The notes beneath the pieces were generated by a model. It worked only from the letters and a program-made list of their open reading frames with translations. It was not told the origin of the DNA and ran no database searches. 64,000 nt of DNA from Dyadobacter sp. CY312. GTDB taxonomy: Bacteria > Bacteroidota > Bacteroidia > Cytophagales > Spirosomataceae. Below are positions 37,010-46,062 of the stretch, piece after piece; position 1 is the first letter of the stretch; each line of letters opens with the position of its first letter. Location: positions 1 through 64,000 of the forward strand of contig NZ_JAJUXG010000019.1 of assembly GCF_021390535.1 (NCBI RefSeq), in the 5' to 3' direction. Made by a program: the position numbers and the translations under genes.

Positions 37010-38551
37010 TTATCTGCTTGAAGCCGAGGGTTCGTCCATGATCATGGAAAGCAGATCGTCCAGATAATCTCTGTCGTTGCTCAGTCTTGGGACTTTGTTT
37101 TGCCCGCCCAATTTCTTGCGTTTGCCCATCCATGCATAGAATGTTCCTGCAGGCACAAAATGGATCAGGGGTTCCAGTAGTGCCATGTCTTTATAGCGTT
37201 TGGCATCATAGTCCGAATTTACTTCACGAAGTACTTTATCCAGAATTTGTGAAAATCTTTCCCGGTCATCAGGTTCCTCAGTAAATTCTATGATCCATTC
37301 GTGACGTCCGCGGGAGCCGTCGCCCATATACACCGGTCCGGCTGTGTAGTTTGCCACAAGTGCATTCGTTTCACTAGCCGCCACTTTTATAGCATGGTCC
37401 GCATTTTCAACGATCACTTCTTCTCCAAAAGCGTTGATAAAATGTTTGGTACGTCCGCTTACTTTCAGACGGAAAGGATATTTGGACGAGAATTTGACCG
37501 TATCGCCAATCAGGTAACGCCAAAGACCGGCGTTGGTGGATATAACGAGCGCGTAGTTTACACCCGTTTCTATTTCGTCCAGTAACAGCGCTTTGGGATG
37601 AGGTTTTCCCAATTCATCCATGGGGATGAATTCATAAAAAATACCGTAATCCAGCATGAGCAACATTTCTCCGATTTTGCTCAGATCATCCTGAATTGCA
37701 AAGAAGCCTTCGGATGCACTGTACGTTTCCAGATATGTTACCTGATCGGATGGGAAGTATTTTTTAGTAAACAGTTCTCGGTATGGTTCAAAAGAAACTG
37801 CTCCATGTATGAATGCCTCGAAATCCGGCCATACTTCCAGCATATTGTCTTTTTTGGTCAGATCAAGAATCTGATCCAAAAGAACAATCGTCCACGTAGG
37901 TACACCAAGAATACTGGTTACATTTTCCTTGGAACATATGGTTGCCATTTTTTCAAGTTTGCTTTCCCAGTGATCCATGAGTGCGACTTCCAATGGAGGA
38001 GTACGCATCAGTTCGCCCCAGGCAGGCAAATTTTGCATAATCACTGCGGATACATCACCCACCTGTGTATAGTCATCGAAGGGATTAGCATGCAAAGTTC
38101 CACCGATAGAAAGACCTTTTCCATCAAATACGCGCGTTTCGGGGCGGTTATGAATCAGAAGCGACATCATATCTTTTCCACCTTCATAATGGCAATCTTC
38201 GAGTGCTTCCGGTGATACGGGAAGGTATTTACTGCGGGCGTTGGTGGTGCCGGAAGATTTTGAAAACCATTCGATGGGAGAGGGCCAGAGTACATTCGGC
38301 TCGCCTTTCAACACACGTTCTATGTATGGATATAATTCTTCGTAGGAAGAGACCGGAACCTGTTCCTGGTATTCTTTAATCGTTTTGATCTGGCCATAGT
38401 TATGCCTTGTTCCCCATTCGGTATACCGGGCCGTTTCGATAAGCTCGGAAAATATACGTTGCTGGGTTTCAACCGGATTTTTCATAAACTGTTCTATCCT
38501 TTCAAAGCGTCGCTTCAAAAACCAGACAGTCATATCGTTCACCAGTTTCAT
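37010..38551 (-). CDS. GH3 auxin-responsive-promoter family protein
   Basis: This is a GH3-fold adenylate-forming enzyme homologue, common in Bacteroidota and of unknown substrate there. The start is placed at the ATG at 38551 (MKLVNDMTVWFLKRRFERIE), because 17 extra upstream codons are not family-like. SKSSGTTNARSKYLPVS is the ATP/AMP-binding loop, and FKWSGRTKHFINAF-like wording appears as LKVSGRTKHFINAF. It is likely an amino-acid or acyl conjugating enzyme, but nothing adjacent identifies the acid. Confidence 0.88.
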   Translation of the reverse strand: MKLVNDMTVWFLKRRFERIEQFMKNPVETQQRIFSELIETARYTEWGTRHNYGQIKTIKEYQEQVPVSSYEELYPYIERVLKGEPNVLWPSPIEWFSKSSGTTNARSKYLPVSPEALEDCHYEGGKDMMSLLIHNRPETRVFDGKGLSIGGTLHANPFDDYTQVGDVSAVIMQNLPAWGELMRTPPLEVALMDHWESKLEKMATICSKENVTSILGVPTWTIVLLDQILDLTKKDNMLEVWPDFEAFIHGAVSFEPYRELFTKKYFPSDQVTYLETYSASEGFFAIQDDLSKIGEMLLMLDYGIFYEFIPMDELGKPHPKALLLDEIETGVNYALVISTNAGLWRYLIGDTVKFSSKYPFRLKVSGRTKHFINAFGEEVIVENADHAIKVAASETNALVANYTAGPVYMGDGSRGRHEWIIEFTEEPDDRERFSQILDKVLREVNSDYDAKRYKDMALLEPLIHFVPAGTFYAWMGKRKKLGGQNKVPRLSNDRDYLDDLLSMIMDEPSASSR

Positions 38552-38610
38552 AACGTGTGGGATGGTTAAGACCTTAAATTTGAAATTTCGTAAAAATAGC
38601 AAATAAAAAT

Positions 38611-38644
38611 GGTGAGAGAACAGAATGGAACTGTTTCCCTCACC
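38611..38644 (-). terminator. Terminator downstream of the GlsB-type gene
   Basis: GGTGAG...CTCACC and inner AACAG/CTGTT form a hairpin with a small internal loop. On the minus strand it is followed by ATTTTTATTT. It lies about 20 bp past the stop of the gene at 38666-38920. Confidence 0.8.
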
Positions 38645-38665
38645 AAGCTTTGTATGATTTAAATC

Positions 38666-38920
38666 TTAAGCTCTGGTACTGAACTTTCTGTAAATAAAAA
38701 GAAGCAAAACGGCTCCAAGTATTGCTATAAACAGACTTCCAATATTAAATCCGTCGACGGTGCCAAAGCCGAACATGGACGATATCCATCCACCAACCAC
38801 TGCACCGGCAATACCGATTAGGATGGTGATGATGAAACCACCCGGATCTTTACCAGGGTGAAGTGCTTTTGCAATAGCTCCGGCCAGAAGGCCAACAATG
38901 ATCCAGGTTAAAATTCCCAT
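38666..38920 (-). CDS. GlsB/YeaQ/YmgE family small membrane protein
   Basis: The 84-residue protein has three hydrophobic segments and a Gly-rich centre: MGILTWIIVGLLAGAIAKAL, then GGFIITILIGIAGAVVGGW and FIAILGAVLLLFIYRK. This is the transglycosylase-associated/YeaQ family, which is often stress-induced. HPGKDPGG is the conserved loop. It is probably an independent transcript, with a terminator after it. Confidence 0.93.
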   Translation of the reverse strand: MGILTWIIVGLLAGAIAKALHPGKDPGGFIITILIGIAGAVVGGWISSMFGFGTVDGFNIGSLFIAILGAVLLLFIYRKFSTRA

Positions 38921-39026
38921 TATGTCTTTAGTTTATTGTGAAAAATTAATTGTCAATATTATAAAAAGCGTGCCTCAGAAAAAAGCATCTTCATTCTATT
39001 CAGGAATAATGTTGATAACGAATTAA

Positions 39027-40415
39027 TTATTTGTCAAAAAACATATTGCTGCCACCGGCTTTTTTTGCTGTTGTAGAACCTATTTCCTGGTAATCTGCCT
39101 GGATACGCGCCGAACTTTGGCGGGTTACCGGAGCGCCTGTAATGAGTGACAGCGCTTTGTTCAAAAGCGGATCTTTTACACTGCCATATGGATACAGCTT
39201 TGTTCCTTCAGTTACTTTAGCAGTGGGGGTGAATCCTACGGAGTAGTCCGACTGTTTCAGGCTGTTGAAAGATTTGGTAACAATAGGTTGCATACCCCAT
39301 TTTATACCCTTGTCCTTGCCCGTAATCGTGATGGAACCTACATTTTTACCATAAGTTACATCACCAACCAGCGTCACGTTCATAAATGGTTTAAGCCCGT
39401 TGATGAGCAGCTCACTGGCAGAAGCTGAGTTTTTGGAGGTCAGAACTACAAGATTGGTAAGGTTCGCTCCGATGTTCTGGGATTTTGTCTGGAATTTCTC
39501 GTAAAAGAAACTGGCACCATATTGTTTTTCCAGAGCCGGAGTTACCGTTTTGTTGTATTCTTTGTGGTAGAAAACATCGTTGGCAGTCACTTTCCCGATC
39601 AGGCTGGCAAGACTTGTGGCTGAGCTCACATAACCGCCACCGTTGTAACGTAAATCCAGAATGAGTGCATTTACATTTGCAGATTTAAATTTGCCAAAAA
39701 TACCTTCCAGTTTCTGATCGTAAGCTTTTGACCCGCTTACACTGTCAGGTCCCGGAACAAACTGGTGATAAACGATGTAGCCAATTTTATTGGAGCCGTA
39801 TTGGTAAAGGGTATCAAAATGAACAGGGTCTTCCTGCAACGAAAGTTTTGTAACCTGTTTTTTTAATGTTCCTTCCGTAATCACTCCGGCGTCGTCGATG
39901 CTTCCTAGTGTGAAAGTCAGAGCACCGTCGGCATTTAGTAAAGCATTATAATTGGAGCCGGTTAGCTTTTGGTCGTTAATGTGCGTGAAAATATCGCCGC
40001 GCTTGAAACCTGCTTTGGCGGCCGGGGAATTCGGGAGCGTGTACAACACAATTCCAACCACGTTTGTGGATCCGCTGGGGTAATACACGAGTTTGAAGTC
40101 CATTCCGGTAGTTGTCGATTTTCCGTTCAGAGATTCCTCAAGTTCATCCGCGCTTTCCTGTATCCACGAAAACCGGTCTCCGTTGGGATTGGTTGTTGCG
40201 TCATATTTGTTAAGCAGTGAACTGAAAAATGCACCTGGTTTCAGAGATTTATCCGGGCTCGCCGGAATGGTTTCATTCCAGTAATACCAGTACTTCATGT
40301 TAGATAGTATCCAGTCATTGGTCTGGCCGTCCGAAGCCGGATCCACCGTTTTATCCTTGCAGGAAGACAAGGCTCCCGCCATTATCAAAATTGCCAGCAG
40401 ACGTTTTAATCGCAT
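39027..40415 (-). CDS. S41 family peptidase lipoprotein
   Basis: This is a C-terminal-processing-type serine protease. The start is placed at the ATG at 40415 (MRLKRLLAILIMAGALSSC); the 18 codons upstream overlap rocD and are not a signal. Cys19 is the lipobox cysteine. A PDZ-like region follows (LYTLPNSPAAKAGFKRGDIFTHIN). The catalytic serine is in TSKNSASASELLING and the likely general-base lysine in GDVTYGKNVGS. It begins 4 bp after rocD. Confidence 0.9.
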   Translation of the reverse strand: MRLKRLLAILIMAGALSSCKDKTVDPASDGQTNDWILSNMKYWYYWNETIPASPDKSLKPGAFFSSLLNKYDATTNPNGDRFSWIQESADELEESLNGKSTTTGMDFKLVYYPSGSTNVVGIVLYTLPNSPAAKAGFKRGDIFTHINDQKLTGSNYNALLNADGALTFTLGSIDDAGVITEGTLKKQVTKLSLQEDPVHFDTLYQYGSNKIGYIVYHQFVPGPDSVSGSKAYDQKLEGIFGKFKSANVNALILDLRYNGGGYVSSATSLASLIGKVTANDVFYHKEYNKTVTPALEKQYGASFFYEKFQTKSQNIGANLTNLVVLTSKNSASASELLINGLKPFMNVTLVGDVTYGKNVGSITITGKDKGIKWGMQPIVTKSFNSLKQSDYSVGFTPTAKVTEGTKLYPYGSVKDPLLNKALSLITGAPVTRQSSARIQADYQEIGSTTAKKAGGSNMFFDK

Positions 40416-40419
40416 CTTT

Positions 40420-41676
40420 CTAATTGTTGAAATCCATAAAAACTTCACATATAATGTCGCATGCATCATTCATTTGTTCCTCATTGATAACCAGCGGAGG
40501 TGCAAACCTGATCTTATTGCCATGCGTAGGCTTACAAAGCAAACCCTTGTGCATCATTCTATAACAAAGGTCCATTGCTGTATTACTTTCTTCCGTATCG
40601 TTGATCACGATTGCATTCAAAAGCCCCTTTCCACGAACGATTTCAATCAGATTACATTGCTTTTGAAGATCCTCCATTCTACTTCGGAACAAGAGTCCCA
40701 TTTTCTCAGCATTATCTGCCAGGTTTTCATCATCAACCACCTGCAAAGCAGCAATGGTAACTGCACAGGCAAGCGGATTGCCTCCGTAGGTAGAACCGTG
40801 TTCGCCGGGAGCAATCGTTAGCATTACCTCATCATTAGCCAAAGCGGCCGAAACAGGCATTGTACCTCCGGAAAGCGCCTTTCCTAAAACCAGAATATCC
40901 GGTTTTACATTTTCCCAGTCACACGCCAGGCGTTTTCCGGTACGTCCTATTCCGGTTTGAACTTCATCAGCAATGAAAAGGACATTGTATTTTGTACACA
41001 AATCCCTTACACCTTTCAGATATCCTTCCTTCGGGACCACCACACCTGCTTCGCCCTGAATGGGTTCTACCATAAAACCTGCGATGTCCGGGTCATTCTT
41101 TAAAGTATTTTCAAGAGCATCGAGGTCGTCATAAGGAATAATTATTACTCCAGGTAAAAACGGACCGTAGTCGTCGGTGCTTGACGAATCCGTTGAAGAC
41201 GAAATGGCTGCCAGCGTTCTGCCCCAGAAATTTCCGGAAGCGTATACCGTTTTGGCTTGGTTTGGGGCAATGCCTTTTACTTTGTACGCCCATTTGCGGG
41301 TAAGTTTGAGTGCAGTTTCGCCACCTTCCACGCCACTATTCATCATCAGGACTTTATCGTACCCGAAATATTCACACAGAAACTTTTCGCATTCTCCAAG
41401 TTTGTCGTTGTAAAAAGCACGTGAAGTAAGTGTGAGTTTTTGAGCCTGCTCCACCATTGCATTCACAATTTTCGGGTGGCAATGTCCCTGGCTTACGGCA
41501 CTGTACGCAGACAGGAAATCAAAATACTGCTTGCCTTCAACGTCCCATACGTGCACACCCAGGCCTTTTGCAAGCACAACCGGCATCGGTTTGTAATTGT
41601 GAGCACCGTAGCGGTATTCAAGCTCTATTGCATGTTGAGAAGCATCCACGAAAGTAGTATCTGTATAGTGAGTCAT
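40420..41676 (-). CDS. rocD: Ornithine--oxo-acid aminotransferase
   Basis: RocD converts ornithine and a 2-oxo acid to glutamate semialdehyde. The 418 residues match class III PLP aminotransferases. FDFLSAYSAVSQGHCHPKI and MNSGVEGGETALKLTRKWAY are ornithine-transaminase signatures, DEVQTGIGRTGK precedes the PLP lysine in VLGKALSGG, and EHGSTYGGNPLACAV follows. The S41 peptidase gene starts 4 bp downstream. Arginine genes argB and argH lie in the window but not adjacent. Confidence 0.95.
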   Translation of the reverse strand: MTHYTDTTFVDASQHAIELEYRYGAHNYKPMPVVLAKGLGVHVWDVEGKQYFDFLSAYSAVSQGHCHPKIVNAMVEQAQKLTLTSRAFYNDKLGECEKFLCEYFGYDKVLMMNSGVEGGETALKLTRKWAYKVKGIAPNQAKTVYASGNFWGRTLAAISSSTDSSSTDDYGPFLPGVIIIPYDDLDALENTLKNDPDIAGFMVEPIQGEAGVVVPKEGYLKGVRDLCTKYNVLFIADEVQTGIGRTGKRLACDWENVKPDILVLGKALSGGTMPVSAALANDEVMLTIAPGEHGSTYGGNPLACAVTIAALQVVDDENLADNAEKMGLLFRSRMEDLQKQCNLIEIVRGKGLLNAIVINDTEESNTAMDLCYRMMHKGLLCKPTHGNKIRFAPPLVINEEQMNDACDIICEVFMDFNN

Positions 41677-41866
41677 TAAATATACGCCTTTAAGCTGTTG
41701 TTAGATTTGGTTAGTAAAAATACATAAAAGGTTACTGATTATCAGGTATGGCCTGTTGCCATGCATTAATTTATAAAATGATTATATTTGTTAATAGTGA
41801 TTTTTGTTTTTAGCCTAAGGATTTAAATTTCTATCCGTATAATTCAATTAACTAGGAAACACAACT

Positions 41867-42100
41867 ATGAAGTTACAATATATCGCAGATAGCGAGGGTA
41901 TTACGACTGGTGTTTATATACCCATTTCCGATTGGGAGGAATTGAAAACGAGGTTCAAAGGAATAGAAGAAGAGGAAACCTATGATATTCCTGAGTGGCA
42001 CAAAGATGTAGTTTTATCTCGCCTGGAAGAATTTAAAAAAAATCCTGAGTACGCTTTGGATTTTGAATCGGCGATGGATGATTTAGAAAAAAATATCTGA
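41867..42100 (+). CDS. Probable antitoxin of a RelE/ParE-type module
   Basis: This 77-residue acidic protein (MKLQYIADSEGITTGVYIP at the N-terminus, then DWEELKTRF) is of the small-partner type found upstream of RelE/ParE toxins. Its stop overlaps the toxin start by one base (TGATG), typical of coupled TA genes. The C-terminal half has a conserved-looking IPEWHKDVVLSRLEEFKKNPE helix that could wrap the toxin. Role assigned by position. Confidence 0.72.
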   Translation: MKLQYIADSEGITTGVYIPISDWEELKTRFKGIEEEETYDIPEWHKDVVLSRLEEFKKNPEYALDFESAMDDLEKNI

Positions 42101-42398
42101 TGTACAGGGCTGTAATTCTGCCTGATGCAAAAAAGGACATTCAGGAAGCTGCTCTCTGGTACAATGAACAGCAGCGGGGACTTGGCAATCGTTTCATCCG
42201 ATTTGTAAGAATAAAAGTCTCCAAAGTTTTACTTAATCCTCAGCTTTACATTGTTCGTTACTCTGACGTGCACACTGCTTTGTTGGATGTTTTTCCATTC
42301 ATGATTCATTTTACGGTTAATGATAATACAAAACAGTAATAATTGTAGCGGTGCTACATACCAGTAGAAATCCAGCTTTGTGGGACGATAGAGGATAA
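42100..42398 (+). pseudogene. RelE/ParE family toxin, C-terminus frameshifted
   Basis: The intact frame ends at 42339 after 79 residues with VNDNTKQ. One frame away, positions 42336-42398 encode VIIVAVLHTSRNPALWDDRG before a stop, which is the standard RelE/ParE C-terminus. Adding one base near the AAAA tract at 42330-42333 would join the two into a roughly 99-residue toxin of normal length. The N-terminus (DAKKDIQEAALWYNEQQRGLG) is typical. Either the toxin is inactivated or the base is a homopolymer sequencing error. I record the whole remnant as one gene. Confidence 0.8.
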
Positions 42399-42435
42399 TT
42401 ATCGAGCTATTGGTGATTCATTCGCATTCCTGCGC

Positions 42436-42443
42436 TAACTTTG
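42436..42443 (+). promoter_or_regulatory. -7 element in front of the TPP riboswitch
   Basis: TAACTTTG matches TAnnTTTG and would place the transcript start near 42450, immediately before the riboswitch. A TTG at 42410-42412 is 23 nt upstream, slightly beyond the usual spacing. Confidence 0.6.
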
Positions 42444-42453
42444 CAGCAGAATC

Positions 42454-42530
42454 TCATAGGGGTGCCCAACCGAACGGGCTGAGATCATACCCATACAACC
42501 TGATCCGGATAATGCCGGCGTAGGGAGAGA
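42454..42530 (+). ncRNA. TPP riboswitch (THI element)
   Basis: The aptamer is recognisable from its conserved parts: GGGGTGCC at 42459-42466, then GGGCTGAGATCATACCC at 42476-42492, the ACCTGATC box, GGATAATGCC, and GGCGTAGGGA at the end. It lies about 125 bp before the TonB-dependent receptor gene. A GAAGGTTAATAACCTTC hairpin (42551-42567) follows, which could be part of the expression platform. By analogy it represses the receptor when thiamine pyrophosphate is plentiful. Confidence 0.93.
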
Positions 42531-42550
42531 AAGCTTAAATGAAAGAATAC

Positions 42551-42567
42551 GAAGGTTAATAACCTTC
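42551..42567 (+). promoter_or_regulatory. Hairpin downstream of the TPP aptamer
   Basis: A perfect 7-bp stem (GAAGGTT/AACCTTC) with a 3-nt loop lies 20 bp past the aptamer. A run of T residues occurs only at about 42600, so it is not a textbook terminator. It is a candidate expression-platform helix. Confidence 0.4.
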
Positions 42568-42656
42568 AAATGAATACCATTCTTAGCTGTTATCGCATTT
42601 TATTTTTTTAATCGAGGATAGGTGGCCCCTGCCTGTTCGTAAATATTTTTATCGCT

Positions 42657-45131
42657 ATGCGAAAATTTACGACCTATCTGTTTGTGCTGATTTTTAGTGC
42701 AATAACCGTGTCCCATGTTTGGGCGCAAAAAACAATTTCCGGCACAGTTACCGATGCTGCCGATGGCAAACCATTGCCTGGTGCGACTGTCCGAGCAGGA
42801 GAAATTCGGGGAGCTACCACCGACAAAAACGGCAACTTTTCTTTGAAGAACATTGCCGAAAATATTTCTATCCTGAATGTTTCCTATGTTGGTTATCAAT
42901 CTCTGAAGCTTGATCTTACGGAACAGAGCAGCGTTGTAAATGTAACACTGACTAAAAGCACTTACCAAGCCGATGAAGTTATCATCAGCGCAACGCGTGT
43001 GAATGATAAAACGGGAATGGCTTACACCAATGTGAGTGCCGAGACTATTGAAAAACAGAATCTTGGTCAGGATTTGCCGGTTTTGCTCAATTTTACGCCG
43101 TCGCTGGTGAGCACCAGTGATGCCGGTGGTGGTGTGGGATATACCGGAATTCGTATCCGTGGATCGGATGCAACGCGCATTAACGTTACGGTTAATGGAA
43201 TTCCCTACAATGATGCGGAAAGCCAGGGTGTGTTTTGGGTGAATATGCCGGATTTTGCTTCGTCGGTCAGCAGTATTCAGGTGCAGCGCGGCGTCGGGAC
43301 ATCTACAAACGGTGCAGGAGCATTTGGAGCTAGTGTCAATATCAGCACCAATGCTTTCCGGGAAGAAGCTTATGCAGAATTGAATAATTCATTTGGCTCG
43401 TTCAATACCTTTAAAAATACCATCAAACTGGGTACCGGGCTGATCAGCAATAAGTTTTCAGTGGATGGCCGGCTTTCGAGAATATCGTCGGATGGTTTTG
43501 TAGACCGCGCTTCTTCGGAGCTTCATTCCTATTATTTGTCGGGAGCATATTATGGTAAAAAGAGTTTTATACGTGCCAATGTCTTTTCGGGGAAAGAGCG
43601 TACGTATCAGTCGTGGAACGGTGTGCCAGAGGCAAAGCTGAGGGGTGATCGGGAAGGTATGCTGGAATACATTGGTAGAAATGAACTGAGTGAAAAGGAT
43701 GCAGAAAATCTTTTGAATTCAGATGACCGAACCTACAATTCATATACTTATAAAAATGAGGTAGACAACTATCGCCAGGATCATTACCAGCTTGTGACTT
43801 CACATACACTTACCGATAATCTTACGCTTAACCTGAACGCATTCATGGTTCGCGGTTTGGGATATTACGAGCAATTCAGGCCTGGTGCAAAATACAGCAG
43901 CTACAATCTGCCGAACGTAGTCGTTGGAGCCGACACGCTGGAACGAACGGATATCATCAGAAGAAGGTGGCTGGATAATTACTTTTACGGAACGACTTTC
44001 TCACTGGATTACAACAGTTTCAAAAAACTGACGGCAAGCGTTGGCGGAGGATGGAACAAATATGATGGCGAGCATTACGGACAGATTATCTGGGCAAAAA
44101 ATGCAGGCAACATTAGTAATGAGCATCAGTACTATTTCAATACTGGTATTAAAAAAGACTTCAATATCTATGGTAAACTCTATTATCAGTTTACCGAAAA
44201 GCTGAATGGATTTGCTGATGTACAATTCCGGACTGTGAGTCACTCCATTCATGGAAATGATAATGATCTGATCAATCATGCGGTGGATCAATCTTACTCT
44301 TTTGTGAATCCCAAGGCAGGTTTGACGTATCAGATTGCTCCTCAGAGTTCAATTTACGCCTCTTACAGCATGGGTAACAGGGAGCCAAACCGGGACGATT
44401 TCACGTACGCGACGGCACAATTATTCCCCAAACACGAAACACTTCATAATGTAGAGGCAGGAGTGCGTACACAAAAAGGAATCTGGGCTTTTGCAGCCAA
44501 CTATTACCTGATGAATTACAAGAATCAGCTTGTTCTTACCGGGCAGATTAATGACGTAGGAAATGCGATGCGCGTAAACGTACCGAAAAGTTACCGGATG
44601 GGTATTGAACTGGAAGGTGCCGTTGTGTTTAATAAAAATCTGAAATGGAATGCAAACGCCACTTTTAGCCAGAACAAGATCAATAATTTTACAGAATACG
44701 TAATCGATTATGATACTTATGAATACCGTACCATCGGGCATGGGAAAACAGATATCTCGTTTTCTCCTAATGTCATAGTTGGCAGCCAGTTGACATACAG
44801 CCCAAAGAAAAACCTGGAACTCGCCTTGCTGACCAAGTTCGTAGGCAAGCAATATCTCGATAACACATCGAACGAAACCAGAAAACTGGATGCCTATTTT
44901 ACCAATGATGTACGGTTGACTTACACGGTGAAGCCATCCTGGATGAAAGAAATTACCTTCAATTTGCTGGTCAATAACATTCTGAATGAGCGGTATGAGT
45001 CTAATGGTTATACTTATGGATTTTATCCTGAAAAAACACAAGCTCAGCCAAATCCCCAGCAAATCCGGGAGAACTTCTATTTTCCGCAGGCCGGGACGAA
45101 TTTTTTAGTTGGGGTTAATTTTAAGTTTTAA
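42657..45131 (+). CDS. TonB-dependent receptor under TPP riboswitch control
   Basis: This is an 824-residue outer-membrane receptor. The order is signal peptide (RKFTTYLFVLIFSAITVSHVWAQ), carboxypeptidase-regulatory-like domain (TISGTVTDAADGKPLPGATV), plug domain (NFTPSLVSTSDAGGGVGYTG, then GIPYNDAESQGVFWV) and a C-terminal barrel ending FLVGVNFKF. It is not a SusC protein: there is no SusD partner. The upstream TPP aptamer argues for thiamine or a thiamine precursor as cargo, in line with the riboswitch-linked receptors known in Bacteroidota. No inner-membrane thiamine transporter follows. Confidence 0.92.
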   Translation: MRKFTTYLFVLIFSAITVSHVWAQKTISGTVTDAADGKPLPGATVRAGEIRGATTDKNGNFSLKNIAENISILNVSYVGYQSLKLDLTEQSSVVNVTLTKSTYQADEVIISATRVNDKTGMAYTNVSAETIEKQNLGQDLPVLLNFTPSLVSTSDAGGGVGYTGIRIRGSDATRINVTVNGIPYNDAESQGVFWVNMPDFASSVSSIQVQRGVGTSTNGAGAFGASVNISTNAFREEAYAELNNSFGSFNTFKNTIKLGTGLISNKFSVDGRLSRISSDGFVDRASSELHSYYLSGAYYGKKSFIRANVFSGKERTYQSWNGVPEAKLRGDREGMLEYIGRNELSEKDAENLLNSDDRTYNSYTYKNEVDNYRQDHYQLVTSHTLTDNLTLNLNAFMVRGLGYYEQFRPGAKYSSYNLPNVVVGADTLERTDIIRRRWLDNYFYGTTFSLDYNSFKKLTASVGGGWNKYDGEHYGQIIWAKNAGNISNEHQYYFNTGIKKDFNIYGKLYYQFTEKLNGFADVQFRTVSHSIHGNDNDLINHAVDQSYSFVNPKAGLTYQIAPQSSIYASYSMGNREPNRDDFTYATAQLFPKHETLHNVEAGVRTQKGIWAFAANYYLMNYKNQLVLTGQINDVGNAMRVNVPKSYRMGIELEGAVVFNKNLKWNANATFSQNKINNFTEYVIDYDTYEYRTIGHGKTDISFSPNVIVGSQLTYSPKKNLELALLTKFVGKQYLDNTSNETRKLDAYFTNDVRLTYTVKPSWMKEITFNLLVNNILNERYESNGYTYGFYPEKTQAQPNPQQIRENFYFPQAGTNFLVGVNFKF

Positions 45132-45136
45132 GTATT

Positions 45137-45240
45137 GACCACGGAGTTTAGAGGAGGAAATACAGAGTTTCACGGAGTTTTATAATAAAATATCTCAGTG
45201 AAGCCCCGTGTTTAAACTCCTTTTAACTCCGAGGTTAAAA
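45137..45240. repeat. Imperfect-palindrome intergenic repeat
   Basis: A 104-bp segment folds end to end: CCACGGAGTTTAGAGGAG on the left pairs with its near-complement ending AACTCCGAGG on the right, with further pairing inside around ACAGAG-TTTCACGGAG. The two strands of the stem differ at scattered sites. It begins 6 bp after the receptor stop. The style matches the repeat at 47092-47230. Confidence 0.65.
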
Positions 45241-45346
45241 TGGTACGGGATTTGCTGTAATGTCCTTATGTATATTATAATCTGATAAATCGTTATATTT
45301 AATGTTAAATCCGGACTGAAAGGAACTTGCAAAACCACCCATTTGT

Positions 45347-45577
45347 ATGCAAACAACATATCACATAAAAGCAAGTGACGTAAATACAAGCCTCATTGCT
45401 GATATAAAAAGCCAATTTAGAGGAGAAGAAGTGTTGACAATTACCGTTTCATCCGAACAGACGAGTGAAGCTCTTGATCCTGTATATCGGTTTCTGGAAC
45501 TGGAAAAAAAATATCCCCCAAAACGGGTTTCCAATGACCTTGATTTCAATTCCATCGTTAACGAAATGAATGGTTGA
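45347..45577 (+). CDS. Probable antitoxin for the PIN-domain protein
   Basis: The 76-residue protein (MQTTYHIKASDVNTSLIADI) has a beta-strand-rich N-terminus and a charged C-terminus (LDFNSIVNEMNG). It lies directly in front of a PIN-domain gene, with the stop codon overlapping the PIN start. It has no recognisable HTH, but the TA arrangement makes an antitoxin role likely. Confidence 0.72.
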   Translation: MQTTYHIKASDVNTSLIADIKSQFRGEEVLTITVSSEQTSEALDPVYRFLELEKKYPPKRVSNDLDFNSIVNEMNG

Positions 45578-45987
45578 TTGTGGAGTATTTCGATTCAGAT
45601 GTAATTTTTAATTTTCTTGTAATCCAGGATCCTGATAAGCATGAAGAAGCCAGGAATCTTGTATTTAAAGCCATTGGCAAAGGGACCTTTGTTACCTCAA
45701 CACTCACTATCCAGGAGGTTGGTTACGGTCTTGCAAGGTTTGGCCTCTCAAACGATGAAATTGAAAGTAAACTTTCGTTCATCGCTTCGCTTGATCTTGC
45801 TGTGGTCACACAGGCCAATATCGTAAGAGCGTTGGATATTGCTAAAATGATAGGCTTTAAACATATCAATGATTGCGTTCACACTGCTTTGGCAGAAAGT
45901 CTTTCTCTTACAAAATTCTACACCTATAACAATTCAGATTTTAAGAGGATACAGAAGCATACAAATATTGAGATTTCTATATTGTAG
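45574..45987 (+). CDS. PIN domain ribonuclease toxin
   Basis: This is a 137-residue PIN-fold protein of VapC type. The acidic residues expected for metal binding appear in YFDSDVIFNFL, EVGYGLARFG, and FKHINDCVHTALAES with NNSDFKRI near the end. The translation start is TTG at 45574 (coupled to the antitoxin stop) or GTG two codons later; no ATG is near. It probably cleaves RNA when released from its partner. Confidence 0.87.
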   Translation: MIVEYFDSDVIFNFLVIQDPDKHEEARNLVFKAIGKGTFVTSTLTIQEVGYGLARFGLSNDEIESKLSFIASLDLAVVTQANIVRALDIAKMIGFKHINDCVHTALAESLSLTKFYTYNNSDFKRIQKHTNIEISIL

Positions 45988-46024
45988 AAATTTTGATAGC
46001 TAAATCGTGAACGTAACTCATCTG

Positions 46025-46058
46025 TTTTGTCTATCTATCTACTTTCTGGTTACCTTTG
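46025..46058 (+). promoter_or_regulatory. Promoter almost abutting the hemE start
   Basis: TTTTG at 46025-46029 is 21 nt before TACCTTTG (46051-46058), a good -33/-7 pair. The ATG is only 4 nt beyond the -7 element, so the predicted transcript starts at or next to the start codon. Confidence 0.6.
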
Positions 46059-46062
46059 CCGC

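Noticed and set aside
36915..37133. Short frame between sbcC and the GH3 gene
   Set aside because: It is an alternative frame of the GH3 gene 3' end; I also hoped for sbcD here and found none.
42100..42339. Intact 79-residue RelE/ParE toxin
   Set aside because: The conserved C-terminus is present just downstream in another frame, so the short version is better read as a frameshifted gene.
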